Source: Takakia lepidozioides (taxonomy: Eukaryota > Streptophyta > Takakiopsida > Takakiales > Takakiaceae). From it: a stretch of 64,000 nt of DNA. Of the stretch, positions 54,449 through 64,000 are shown in pieces; position 1 is the first letter of the stretch; each line of letters starts with the position of its first letter. The position numbers and the translations under genes are program-made. The notes beneath the pieces were generated by a model. The model saw only the letters and a list, made by a program, of their open reading frames with translations. It did not search any database and was not told where the DNA came from. The stretch covers positions 81,305,171-81,369,170 of the forward strand of contig CM060732.1 in assembly GCA_030704615.1 (NCBI GenBank), written 5' to 3'.

Positions 54449-55181
54449 CACTCAACAATTTGTACAGAGGCAACATGAATATACGCATAACAAAGACAAG
54501 GAAATAGAAGCGAATAAGAAATGGTACAATTTTGAATCATTACAATTGACTGTACAGAGGATGACACTAATTTTCGTTCTTTCATTGTCTATAAACTTGT
54601 GTAACCAAGCGTAAGATCTGCATCCGCTCCCATTCCCGACGGCCCTCCTCTTTCCAGCAACGCAATGGCCAAGTCATGCTCATGCCAAGACCTCAACCCT
54701 GTTGCTAGCTTTCGTATCGTTTATATCTTGAACTCCAATATCCAAGACGGTGTGCAAGTAACCTTAAGTGCCCAAAACCCAACGACGTGAGACCTCCACA
54801 CAGTTCACTTGCTAACCTAATCCAACGAAATGAAAGCATCGTCATAAACCTCTTTTTCCTTGACATGTTGACTTTTTACCTTCATAGGGAGGTGATAACG
54901 ACAGTATATCATACAGAATGAGAGAACCGTCCTAAAAGGTTGTGCAATATCTTCGTTACGAACTTTGTCCATCAACTTAAGCTCCTCAACAGCTAGATCG
55001 ATGTTGCTTTGGGCCCCAGCAATGAATGGATGAGACAAATCGGCTCACATATGTGACTTGGAATTTTGGACCGTTGTGGCTAATTTTCTTATTTAATGAG
55101 ATAAATTGTTTTGGCCTATTCGAATTATCTTTTAAGTGTGCACACTGATCCTCATGGTTATACTGTTGTTCTTGTTTGCAG
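54449..55181. other. spacer; weak minus-strand frame
   Basis: A 73-codon minus-strand frame (54817-55038: VEELKLMDKVRNEDIAQPF) looks somewhat protein-like but has no known motif. The end (55160-55181) is a clear splice acceptor TTGTTCTTGTTTGCAG for the next feature. Confidence 0.35.
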
Positions 55182-55890
55182 TTTTTCAACATGGCGGTCT
55201 ACTGCTTTGATGACTCTCCAATTAAGTTATCTAAGCAACATGCTATTCATGAGTCTCTTGAAGACTCGGATGAGCTGCGGTTTCTGTCTGGCGATTTGGT
55301 GACTAAGGAGGATCTAGTTAATGAGGGTGAAACATTGCTGATAGTTAAAATGAAGGCGGCGGGGTTTGGCTCTAAGCCGTTAAAAACGTGGCTCAAGAAG
55401 TTGCAGTTGTAGGCTGAGGAAGCTAATCATGAAAGCGGAATTGACGACGTCAAATTCTGGAAAACCATTTCGTGTTGTGGAGGGACTTTGAGGGCTTTAA
55501 CTCCAAGGTGCTAGCCGTAGCCGATGTCATAGAGACACTTCAAATGAGGTTAACAACCTACTTGGAAACCGTAAGTTCCGTGACTTGGTGCAAGACAACT
55601 TGGTCCCTTTCAGGGTGGTTTGTCTACTCTCTCTTACCAAAACCTCATATGGTATCAGCACCAGTTCTCAGACGTGGATGAGTTGGGTTAGTCTGACCAA
55701 TCAATGTATTACGCATTGGAGAAGTATATTCGCGATGTCCTGCGAAGGGGATATCCATTGCAAGAGGCCAAAGTTCATCTCTGGGTTCAGCTCAAAAATT
55801 GCGGTACGGTCAGTTTTGAAATTTGAGGACTTCCGGCATATGAATGCGCCACAAATATCTCCAATCCCGGGACGCAATCTGGTGGTGTAG
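55182..55890 (+). pseudogene. unrecognised gene fragment (gene C)
   Basis: After the acceptor comes TTTTTCAACATGGCGG with an ATG at 55191: MAVYCFDDSPIKLSKQHAI, RFLSGDLVTKEDLVNEGE and LLIVKMKAAGFGSKPLKTW to a stop at 55410, beyond which the frame continues AEEANHESGIDDVKFWKTIS. Further right another frame reads DQSMYYALEKYIRDVLRRGY, PLQEAKVHLWVQLKNCGTV. This looks like a multi-exon gene with stops. No family is recognised. It ends shortly before the first hairpin palindrome and may belong to the same element as the genes to its right. Confidence 0.45.
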
Positions 55891-55977
55891 GATGTCTTCT
55901 GTTACAACCAAACACAAATTCAGTAGATTATCAAATAACAAGATCTCTCTTACTAGCATCCATCATTCCATATATTA

Positions 55978-56003
55978 GAACCTCCACTCGACAGTGGAGG
56001 TTC
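55978..56003. repeat. hairpin palindrome 1
   Basis: Perfect 11-bp arms GAACCTCCACT and AGTGGAGGTTC around CGAC. It lies about 240 bp after the stop of the Ser/Pro-rich gene. Confidence 0.95.
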
Positions 56004-56918
56004 GTATGTACGAGGCTTTCTACATGAAAGGGAAAATCTTCCCTATTATACAGATGTTGTAGAAAGAAACTTTAATGAAAATGAGGCTCAAGAGCCATTG
56101 AATACATCGTCCTGAAGCGAGACAAATCTACAAATGAAATCTCTTAACCTAATTCCTCCAAAAAATACTCAGGGACTTCTCGCGCAGACTTCGTCTACTA
56201 TATTCATACGAGTCTAGGTTATATACCCAACAACTATAAAATGCTCATTCTGATCTCCCTGAGTTATCAGGCGAATAGTCTGGAGGGGTATATTTCGGGG
56301 ATCCGGTGACACTATCAGGAGACGCAGGGGAGTATCCTGGAGATCCGGAGACGTCCTGGAGTTCCAGGATTCCCTGTCTCGTTGCAGTGTCCACGGAAAG
56401 GTTTGGAGGGTAATATCCTGCAGATCTTGTTGTGGATACAGGAGATGCTAGTGAGTAACCTAGAGATGCGGGAAATCGCCGCCAATGTGTCTGGGGAATA
56501 GTCTGGAGGGGTGTATGTCAGATAATCTTGGGAGTAGGCAGGACATCCATAAACATCAGTGTTTTCATGAACGCTATCTCTTATTTCCACCAGGGTATCC
56601 GTCGAGTAGTCTTGAGGTCTATTGTTGGGAGATTCGGCTGCGTTTCACGAGGATTCTACAGTCACATTTTCGTCAATCCCAGATACTTTGTTCGGCTCGG
56701 TAGACCCCCAACTGGATTTTTCATCTGGTTTCAAAACACCATGTTCCTGATTTGGATGGTATGGTTCCATCACGTCTGCCGAACACCATCTCTTACTCCA
56801 CTTTAAGCTGACGGTCTTGTACTCATCGTCAGATACCAGTTCCCCACCCACGCTCCTCTTTCTCATACTGACAGAAAAAATAATTAGAGTGTGTAACTGG
56901 CTGACCCAAAGAAATATT

Positions 56919-56944
56919 GAATCTCCACTGGGTAGTGGAGGTTC
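56919..56944. repeat. hairpin palindrome 2 (in gene A intron)
   Basis: GAATCTCCACT-GGGT-AGTGGAGGTTC; one mismatch between arms. 51 bp upstream of the intron's 3' end. Confidence 0.92.
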
Positions 56945-57122
56945 CCAATTATCATATTCCAGTCTTGTTGGAAAGTATGTGTCACACTTACAATGTTACA
57001 CATATGATTCCATCACTCGTTCCCACATCGTCTCACACTGATTTTCATTTTTCCCGGAATTATCCGATTTCATCCTTACTTTAAAAAAATGTCTTTTAGC
57101 TTTCCCATACATAATTCACTCA

Positions 57123-57146
57123 AACCTCCACTAGGCAGTGGAGGTT
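57123..57146. repeat. hairpin palindrome 3 (in gene A intron)
   Basis: Perfect arms AACCTCCACT and AGTGGAGGTT around AGGC. Confidence 0.95.
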
Positions 57147-58174
57147 CCAATTTTTGGTTCCTCATGTGCATGAACTAGGTTATCGTGGTTTTTCAGAATT
57201 GCCAAATTCGACAAAATTGGATAAAAAAATGAAAATTTCCATTCAGAATTGAATTTGAATGGGAAGAAATGCATCAACTATTGATTGACAAGAACAAACT
57301 AACGCTGGATTTGGGGATCAAGAAAACGATTGAGAAATAAACATCCGGACATTTCCGAAACCACTGTCCTCAAAAAACCACCACATTGAACAAAACAAGC
57401 AATACAACCAGCACGGTAATCTCCCGCCACCCTAAACTATTACCCTAATCCACCAAACCCTATTGCACACAAAACCACCACACAAAACCACCCTACAAAT
57501 CATCGGTGAATTGAAAAACAACAGTGAAACAATGAAACAGGAGTGCACTGAAGCACAGAATGGAGCAGGAGTGAAATGAATTGATAGAGAATGAAGCAGA
57601 CAATGAAACAGAAACCTAATGTGCACTGAAGACAGTGCAGTGCAGCATATAATGAAGCAGGATCCAAACGAATTGAATCGAGAACAGGCCACAACAGGCC
57701 AACACAAAATTGAGAACAGGCCAACACATGAATTGAGAGCAGGGCAACACAAAACATGAAATAGAAAACGAAAAGATGGAGTTTTCAATGTTGTACCTGC
57801 TTGTGCCGGCCATTTTGGTGTCCCTGCAACCACAGTCCTTCGTTTGATACTCTCTTCCGCACCTCCGCTTGCCGGTAATTGCACTGTGCTCTCGCCTTTG
57901 CACTCGTCAATCTCCACTCGCCACTGTCCTGTCTCTCCTCCCCGCTCTTCAAAATTTCGCATATTTCACTCTCTCACCTTTCACCCTCTCCTCTCTCTGC
58001 ACTCGGTCCAATCTGCTCTATTTCTCTCTACGCTCCAGTGTCCAATCGCTGTAAAACGCGCTAAAAAACTCTTCTCTTTCACGCTCTCCTCTCTCAACTG
58101 TCAAGCTCTCACTCGCGCAGCACTTACGCGTAGAAAATGGGAAGCCCAAAGGCCGGGCTCAAAGAGCGCACCCC

Positions 58175-58180
58175 TTATAA
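58175..58180 (-). promoter_or_regulatory. TATA box of gene A
   Basis: Minus strand GCTTATAAGGGG, about 360 bp upstream of the ATG at 57813. Confidence 0.5.
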
Positions 58181-58199
58181 GCTTTCAAGGATGATCTGA

Positions 58200-59370
58200 A
58201 CCATCGCCTCCGTCCGAAATCGAACGGTCGCGCGGCCCAAATGGATATTCTGCCCCATCCACGCAAACTAACATTAATATTGTCCATCCACATAGATGAA
58301 ATTAGTTCAAATTTTGTTTCAAATTGATAGACGAATGCACATACGTTTGGACAGACGAATGAAAAAAGGACAAAATGATTGTAATGACGCCATTGGTCAG
58401 ACTCTGCAACCCTCATGCTTACAAAAATCTTAAAATAGATTTGAAGCCGCCAAACATTAACCCACGCCCCAAACGCACATGTGACCACCCACGTGGCACG
58501 CCTAGGTAGTCGTTTCAAACGCAATCTGCCAGAGAACACAACGCTGTACCTACGGATCCTTACACAGTATAATCATTGTCTCATTATGAGCCGTCCACAA
58601 TCACTTTCGGCTGTTAGCCGCCAGACGTCAATATTCCCTAACAACACCTGCAAGTGCCATGTGACATACGGCTTTAAGGATAATAGATGGCCCCTCATGT
58701 CGGGCATCGATTTAAGGTCCAGAGCCATAGGGACTGCCCATTTATCGAGGGATACCCGACACGAGGGGTCCATCCCTACATTAAACATGTGCAAGCAAGC
58801 AAGGCACGGCAAAACATTCCACACACCTGTAAGGCACCGCCCTCGCTGTCCAATGCGCCGGCGTGTAATGCCCCGCCCTGCCCAAGTGTTTTATTCACTG
58901 TAACAGCACGATAAATATAAACAGTAAAAATCTCAAAGTGCTTTATGGTTCACCTCCGGATTCCTCCCAGCTTATAATGATCGATTGTTAATGTGCAGTC
59001 CAGAATTAGTTGTGGCGATTAGCCGCATGACTTCATTTCTCCCGGCCACTTGTCAGAATCGACATCATTCACGCTTATTCCAGAGTCTGCTGTCAGAGCC
59101 GCACGATAATGATGCCAGACATGTAGTCCTACTAGCGTACAAGTACGATAGAATTCATTCTGATCGCGGCCGTTATCGTTTGTTCCATAACTAATGTGAC
59201 AATGGCTGCTGTCAATAAATCCCAAATGTGCACACTTTCAATGAAGCCGTGATTTCACGAGTTGAAATAAGCCGTTCGATTCCGCCTTAATCCACGGTGG
59301 CCACAATCGATCCGGGAGAGAAAGCATACCACACTGCCATTGGAGCGATTCAAGATGAAACTTACTTGTC
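58200..59370. promoter_or_regulatory. divergent intergenic region between genes A and B
   Basis: About 1.2 kb between two outward-facing TATA boxes. Open frames here (for example 58481-58903) lack motifs. Partly repeated phrases such as 'gattagccgcatgac' and 'gttagccgccagac' occur at 58610 and 59015. Confidence 0.45.
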
Positions 59371-59375
59371 ACCTC

Positions 59376-59382
59376 TATATAA
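59376..59382 (+). promoter_or_regulatory. TATA box of gene B
   Basis: CTATATAACG. A start near 59410 would give a long 5' leader that probably contains an intron holding palindromes 4 and 5. Confidence 0.55.
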
Positions 59383-59676
59383 CGTCCGACTCCACACAGT
59401 ACCAAACTTCCCACTGCGAACCTCTCACTTGCTTCTTTTCTCTCGCGCACCTCTCTGGACATCCTGCACCTCTCTTGACAACGTGCACCTCTTTGCCTAT
59501 CCTGCACCACTCTACCCATAGGGTACTTCTGAAGCAGCCTCTGAGTCTCTCTCTGCTTCCCTAGTCTCGGGTGTCAACTGCACATTTCTCACGTAGGATA
59601 ATATGATACTCATTTTTTTGTGTATTCTTCATGTGCACCAGCTAAACTTGCTTTTGTTTGTCTAAAGTTACTCCCA

Positions 59677-59694
59677 AACCTCCACTGGGGAGTC
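59677..59694. repeat. hairpin palindrome 4, right arm decayed
   Basis: AACCTCCACTGGGGAGT, after which the right arm is lost (CGCCACA). Confidence 0.8.
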
Positions 59695-59788
59695 GCCACA
59701 TTATTATTCATCCATCCCTATAATCAATTTTCCATCTCTTCATTATCCATTGTTCATCCATGTGGTTGATTTCATCAACAGATATCAT

Positions 59789-59816
59789 CCAACCTCCACT
59801 GTCCAGTGGAGGTTGG
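59789..59816. repeat. hairpin palindrome 5
   Basis: Perfect 12-bp arms CCAACCTCCACT and AGTGGAGGTTGG around GTCC. It is the longest copy. Confidence 0.95.
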
Positions 59817-60062
59817 CATTTGTGACTTCATCTGACAGTTCAGATAGATAGTCACATTGTTCTATACGCCGCCCTCATACTCCACTTCAATTCCAATTGT
59901 CTTTCATCAGTCTCGGGATAGATCCAAACATTGACTTTATTTTTTCAAATCATATTGTTTTTCTCATTCAAAACTGTCGAAAAAGTTCTACTTCAACTCC
60001 TCCCTTTGGTGGCATGACGTTCTTTCCTTCAGTTAATCTTCCTTCCCGTAATCTGATTTTAT

Positions 60063-60076
60063 GGGCAGTGGAGGTT
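60063..60076. repeat. hairpin half-site
   Basis: GGGCAGTGGAGGTT, loop plus right arm only. Confidence 0.75.
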
Positions 60077-61470
60077 ATTAAATTCATGGGAATCTAAGTA
60101 GGCCAAATGGTGTTTCTGTCGCTTCCTGGATCTCCTTCAGTGGTTGCCTCAAGAGATTGCCTGAATGTCTTTGGGGAAGGAACTTGCCACAGACACCACT
60201 TGTGTTCGTCTACCATTTCAGTTACCCTGATCTTTTGTGATGACGCATTCGGCTCTTGTCCTCTGCCTTATCGACACATGGATGACACATTGAAGGAGGC
60301 GATTGGGACTCCAGTTGTGTGGGACGTCTCCTGTGTTCACCCGCATGGAACTGTGGATTCAGCATCTCAAAGAAACCCGGGATGTCATTCCATCACAGAA
60401 GATAATGATTATCAAGGACAAAGCACTGAAAGCAATGAAATTCCATCCAACTGTGAGACTGAAGGGGATCCGGCTGTAGGTCTTGGGAGAGATTGTTGGA
60501 GAAACTTGTGGTGTCTTCTTCTTGGGGAGGACGGAAACACCCTGTTCGAAGGCCGTAATCAGGCATGCATTCCTAACGAGATCATTCTGAATGACAAACT
60601 CGGAGAGAACGATGTTGGGGTTCTGGTCACCAGAACAATCTCTGGAGAATCCGGTTCTCTGATGTCCATTGTGAAATGGCCGTTAACAAAAACAAGACTC
60701 ATGAAAATGGCCGGATACTCTCCGTTGATCTCGAAAATTTCCTGCGATCATGCAGTGACAAGGAGAATGACGACCATGGTACAGGCGTGAAGAAAGCAGC
60801 ATACATGCATTTTACTAGGAAGAAGAAACCATCCAATTTGGAGGACTAAAAAAAGTGTAAGAAAAATCTTGCTTTAGAGGAAGTGAGGTCGGTGAGCAGC
60901 AAACCTTGCTACAAGCTTCAGTGCTGTCAGTACTTTGATTGGAAAAACACCTTGGCAATTCGTACTGCATTTTGGGGTTTGTCATTCGATGAGAGGAGAG
61001 AACTTGGATTGAATGTTTCAAAACGACTTCACATCATGGAAGGGGCATCGCGCAGGTCGTATGTTACGATAGAAGGTGTTGATGTTTGTGAGAAAGCATG
61101 GTGGATAATACACGGAATTGGAAGGTCAACGTACATGAAGTACAAAAAGCTCAGTAAAGAGGGTTGTTTGTCATCTTTCCACGGAAATCGTGGCGTTAAG
61201 CGGCCTCGACCAGGGACACTCCAGACAGAGGGGAACATTGTGTCCATTATCAATGCCAATACTGACCTTATGCTTCACAAATTACGTTGCATTGGAGAGG
61301 GACGTCTGGATACTTTGAGAGTATTGCCACCCGAAATGAATTGGATGAGAATTCGAGAGGAGTCCAACGAGGTGACTTTTATTCGTTGTCCCATTTTCTT
61401 TTTTCAAAATACTGTGGCTGATTTTATTCGTGTTGATGCCATCATACCTTCTTGTTCTTCCACTTTGTAG

Positions 61471-61494
61471 AACCTCCACTGCCCAGTGGATGTT
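61471..61494. repeat. hairpin palindrome 6 (in gene B intron)
   Basis: AACCTCCACT-GCCC-AGTGGATGTT, one mismatch. It directly follows a second possible acceptor (CCACTTTGTAG), so it sits at an exon-intron decision point. Confidence 0.92.
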
Positions 61495-61595
61495 GACATT
61501 ATTGGAGAGTTGGGGTGCAGACGAACAGACTTCTCGGTTTGAAAGGAGTCTCGCAACCAGCTATAAACCGTATACGTAATCGAATATTTCCTAAC

Positions 61596-61605
61596 GTGGA
61601 GGTTC
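61596..61605. repeat. hairpin half-site in exon 2 of gene B
   Basis: GTGGAGGTTC within the coding sequence for NVEVRK. Only a half arm; chance similarity is possible. Confidence 0.35.
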
Positions 61606-62943
61606 GGAAAACCGGAAGCACCTTTGCTAAGTGCATAGAATGCGAGATGTTGAAGGACTTGATCAAGAAGTCTATTAAGAGGAGTAGCGAATAGTTCGCA
61701 CATAAGCGGGCGCTTGATTTACACTTGAGGCATCAAGAATCATGCACAAGGCTGTACCATAGCTGGAGGAATGAGTCCGTTATGATTCCGGAGGAGTTCC
61801 TATGTATTATTCACGATAAGATGGATCATAGGAAAACAGCTATTCCGAGGCTACAGACGACGAACAAAATGGTCTTTGGATTGGGTCAGTTGCCTGTCTC
61901 ATTGACATGAATGGTTACGCATGGACACGGTGATGGAGCTTACACTGAATTTTCTCTTGAGTTCTGGAAGGGCAATTCAAACTTCACAATTGGGTCGTTG
62001 GCTCGGTGCTTGCGCCAACTGAAAAGCCGACATGCCGGGAATCCATGAACATTTTTGACACTGAAGTTCAAAATGATTTTTTTGAAACGCTCATGAGAGG
62101 TAAATCGAGATGTTTGGAGGCTCTGAAACCCTGCAGGCCGCAAGATAAACGTGGTGCTCGACCACTTCCTAGACGACTTTATTTGCAGATGGACAACTCC
62201 TCCAAGAACAATAAGAACAGATGGATGCTTGCTTTCATATCCCTCCTCACTGCCAAAGATGTCTTTGAAGAGATCCAGCTTGGTTTTCTCATGGTCGGGC
62301 ACACCCATGAGGATATTGACGGATTCTTTAGCTATCTCTCGAAGAAGCTAAAGGAACGCAACACCTACATTCTTCCGGATTTGATGAGGTCATTCATCAT
62401 CTCCCAAGATATACAATTCATTCCTCAAATTATTCAGGAGGTTCTCGACTTCAAGAAGTTTGTTAAGAGTTGTATTCTTGATGGAAATGAGGCTTTGGTC
62501 GGGATCTCAGAGATTCACGTCTTTCGGTTTTTTAAGGATGCGGATGGTTGGCCCGTTATGAAGTACAAGAAGTCAGCTACTGTTCGGAGTGACTACCTAC
62601 AAACTCCAGCGTTAAGATGTGGAAGTCCAACCCTGATGGGACTCCAAATCTCCCTGAAGAAGACCCAGATGCCGTTCCAAGAAGACCGATATGGGGAGTC
62701 GAGGACAACTCCTCCAAAAAACAGTCCTTCATAAAAAATGGTATTAAGAAATACAGAGATTTTTGGACCAAATGAATGTTGCTTGATGATCATTACAGGG
62801 GTGTAATGGAACAATACGACCAATACTGGGGAAATATTCTCGCCGAACTTGATAAGCCAATGCAGGAAATTCCAGATCATATTCAGCGGATTCTAGCCAA
62901 AAACAAATTGGTCCTCAAACCATCGGAGGCCGTCACATTACAA

Positions 62944-63250
62944 CCCTCGGACGGAAATTCGGCACCGAAAATCCAACAGGGGACGCCCGGATGAAGTCGC
63001 CTCGGGCGGAGAGGCCGGCACATGTCCCACAGAGAACATCCCCCGGATGGAAATTCGGCGCCGAACTTCCATCCGGGCCCCCCCAAAGGAAGTCGTGTCG
63101 GGGGGTCAGGCCGAAAACAGGCCGACATAAAAACCTCCCCAGATGGAAAAACAGCGCCGAATTTCCATCCGGGGCCGTTCGGATGCAGTCGGCTCGGGGG
63201 GAGTGGCCGGCACCTGGACGTCACATTACAGCCCCCGGACGGAAATTCGT
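62944..63250. repeat. 96-bp in-frame tandem repeat with palindromic core
   Basis: Cores begin at about 62944, 63041, 63137 and 63232 (spacing 95-97 bp). The best core reads CCCCGGATGGAAATTCGGCG followed by CCGAACTTCCATCCGGG, a nearly perfect 36-bp palindrome. It lies between the DUF7869-type core and the C-terminal domain of gene B and keeps an open frame into that domain. Confidence 0.88.
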
Positions 63251-63617
63251 GGAAGATATGGAAGATGAGGATGAAGTTCCAGAACCTTACTATGGCCCTA
63301 GGTGCGAGTGTCCAAGGATACCCTTGAATCCGTTCAAGGATATTGAGAAAGGGTTTTTTGTGCTCGTTCTCCCTCATGACCCAACGACGTGCCCGGTCTG
63401 GTTGGGAATGGCAATTTCAGAAGTCATCCGTGAAAGGGAATATCCTAATTTTAAGAAAGTGAAGGTGGACTGGTGGAGACCGAAGAAATGAGGTAACCCC
63501 TCAGACTTTGAGAGGTACAGGGACTGCTGGTCAAAAGTTTGGGAGTACAACCCGTCAGATCTTGCTCAATGGATCCACGTGAACAATGCCGCCACGAAAA
63601 AATACGACAAGAAATAA

Positions 63618-64000
63618 CACAAACAGAATTACAGCGGTGGAAACAGTGAAGGCGCGCGCGAATTCGGAGGAGGCTAACCTTCAGCCAGATACCTGAAGGT
63701 TGCTTTCTTGCCAACCACATCCGTCCATGGATTAAATGTTGAGGTCAATTCCGGTCCTTCGTTTTAAGATAATAAAATCTCTTTACATTTTTTTCCCTTC
63801 GTGTTTGCGTTGGGGGATCCTTCTTGTTTTCTTTTCCTGTCGCACTGAACCTCGAGTGGGCAGTGAACGTTATCATTTTTTTTGTTTTTTTTGACGTGCT
63901 GGACTCTACACTGCTGTACATTCTGTTCATTTACATTCTGGCTTACAAAATAGATAGTGCACAAAAAAAAAAAAAATGCTGGCACAACCCCTGGAGTCTT
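63618..64000. other. 3' flank of gene B
   Basis: No gene. Contains a poly-T tract, the last degenerate hairpin (63848-63871) and an A13 run at 63963-63975. Short minus-strand frames lack motifs. Confidence 0.45.
63848..63871. repeat. hairpin palindrome 7, degenerate
   Basis: AACCTCGAGT-GGGC-AGTGAACGTT; same loop as the 60063 half-site, with three to four arm changes. It would be the right-hand outer copy if copy 1 is the left-hand one. Confidence 0.7.

Larger units (their letters stand above)
56245..57813 (-). pseudogene. Ser/Pro/Tyr-rich protein (gene A), two exons
   Basis: Model: ATG at 57813 in AAAATGGCC, a 17-nt exon 1 (57797-57813), donor GTACAA, intron 56868-57796, acceptor TTTTTTCTGTCAG, exon 2 56245-56867. 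The join is in frame: MAGTSSMRKRSVGGELVSDD. An acidic/basic N-terminal part is followed by tyrosine-Ser-Pro repeats: YTPPDYSPDT, GYSLASPV, GYYPPNLS, GYSPASPDS, KYTPPDYSPDN, recalling the RNA polymerase II C-terminal repeat YSPTSPS. An in-frame TGA near 56644 and a frameshift near 56470 break it. A TATA box lies at 58175-58180 on the same strand. Function unknown; it is divergent from the DUF7869-type gene and has hairpin palindromes in its intron and 3' flank. Confidence 0.6.
60676..63617 (+). pseudogene. DUF7869-type transposase-like protein (gene B)
   Basis: The family is widespread in eukaryotes, uncharacterised, and looks like an RNase H-fold DDE transposase. ATG at 60676 in GAAATGGCC. 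The N-terminal part has CYKLQCCQYFDWKNTLAIRT and LSFDERRELGL, then a putative helix-turn-helix (VCEKAWWIIHGIGRSTYMKY). An intron (61372-61520, GAG/GTGACT to GGGTGCAG, in phase) holds palindrome 6. Then KTGSTFAKCIECEML, FLCIIHDKMDHRKTAIPRL (first Asp, 61812-61826), LPVSLT, HGHGDGAYTEFSLEFW, YLQMDNSSKNNKN (second Asp, 62186-62197), GFLMVGHTHEDIDGFFSYLS (62297-62320), and a C-terminal FVLVLPHDPTTCPVWLGMAI. Premature stops lie at 60847, 61692, 61908 and 63489, with frameshifts near 62020 and 62620. Catalytic-type residues are retained, but the gene is decayed. Confidence 0.75.

Noticed and set aside
57432-57962. Hydrophobic 176-codon protein on the minus strand
   Set aside because: It runs from the leader and exon 1 of gene A into the intron in another frame. 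The Cys/Phe-rich part comes from imperfect repeats around 57600-57740 and has no signal-peptide logic.
58481-58903. 140-codon plus-strand frame between genes A and B
   Set aside because: No motif, overlaps the divergent promoter region, and codon choice looks random.
62883-63377. Minus-strand 164-codon frame with repeated GPGWKFGAEFPSG
   Set aside because: Shadow of the palindromic repeat: the palindrome reads similarly on both strands. The plus-strand frame continues into a conserved domain, the minus one does not.

Overview
The window looks like nuclear DNA of a land plant. Two tandem NHL/LEA_2 membrane-protein genes, DYW-class pentatricopeptide (PPR) fragments, Ty1/copia and Ty3/gypsy retroelements, GT-AG introns and TATA boxes all fit. 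A Tf1-like self-priming chromovirus, a retroelement carrying a DNA methyltransferase and a DUF7869-type gene make a seed-free plant (fern, lycophyte or bryophyte) my preferred guess. That is inference; the species cannot be read from the window. Ordinary genes are sparse and about two thirds of the sequence is mobile or repetitive.

Layout. 1-3 kb: 3' end of a dead copia element with its 3' LTR. 3.6-8 kb: two tandem minus-strand NHL genes that were duplicated with their promoters. 10-13.4 kb: a dispersed tRNA-headed (SINE-like) repeat family, a long inverted repeat and a degenerate array. 14.8-16.2 kb: tandem repeats and a GGCTGTG minisatellite. 16.2-37.9 kb: a three-layer nest. The oldest layer is a gag-protease-retroelement whose polyprotein contains a C5 cytosine DNA methyltransferase (DNMT). 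A 12.9-kb Ty3/gypsy element (17143-30077, 993-bp LTRs, GTGTG target duplication, one 500-N assembly gap) sits inside its reading frame. A 4.9-kb Mutator-like element (31214-36096, imperfect terminal inverted repeats, 9-bp target duplication) carrying scrambled PPR-DYW gene pieces splits the DNMT just after motif I. The DNMT C-terminal half is inverted.

38.4-39.8 kb: an unrecognised two-exon minus-strand gene model. 41-43 kb: an AT-rich satellite with hairpin cores. 47.2-48.1 kb: sequence resembling a mitochondrial group II intron with a maturase fragment. 49.1-54.4 kb: a 3'-truncated chromovirus on the minus strand. Its primer-binding site is an exact 11-nt complement of the predicted RNA 5' end, as in self-priming Tf1/sushi elements.

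55-63.9 kb is the most novel part. A DUF7869-type (RNase H-fold, transposase-like) gene on the plus strand is divergent from a Ser/Pro/Tyr-rich gene on the minus strand. Both have TATA boxes and GT-AG introns, and a third gene fragment lies to the left. The same 24-nt hairpin (arms AACCTCCACT/AGTGGAGGTT) recurs in the introns, untranslated regions and flanks of these genes. I read this as one decayed multi-gene mobile element of a kind I do not know to be described. Both main genes carry premature stops and frameshifts.
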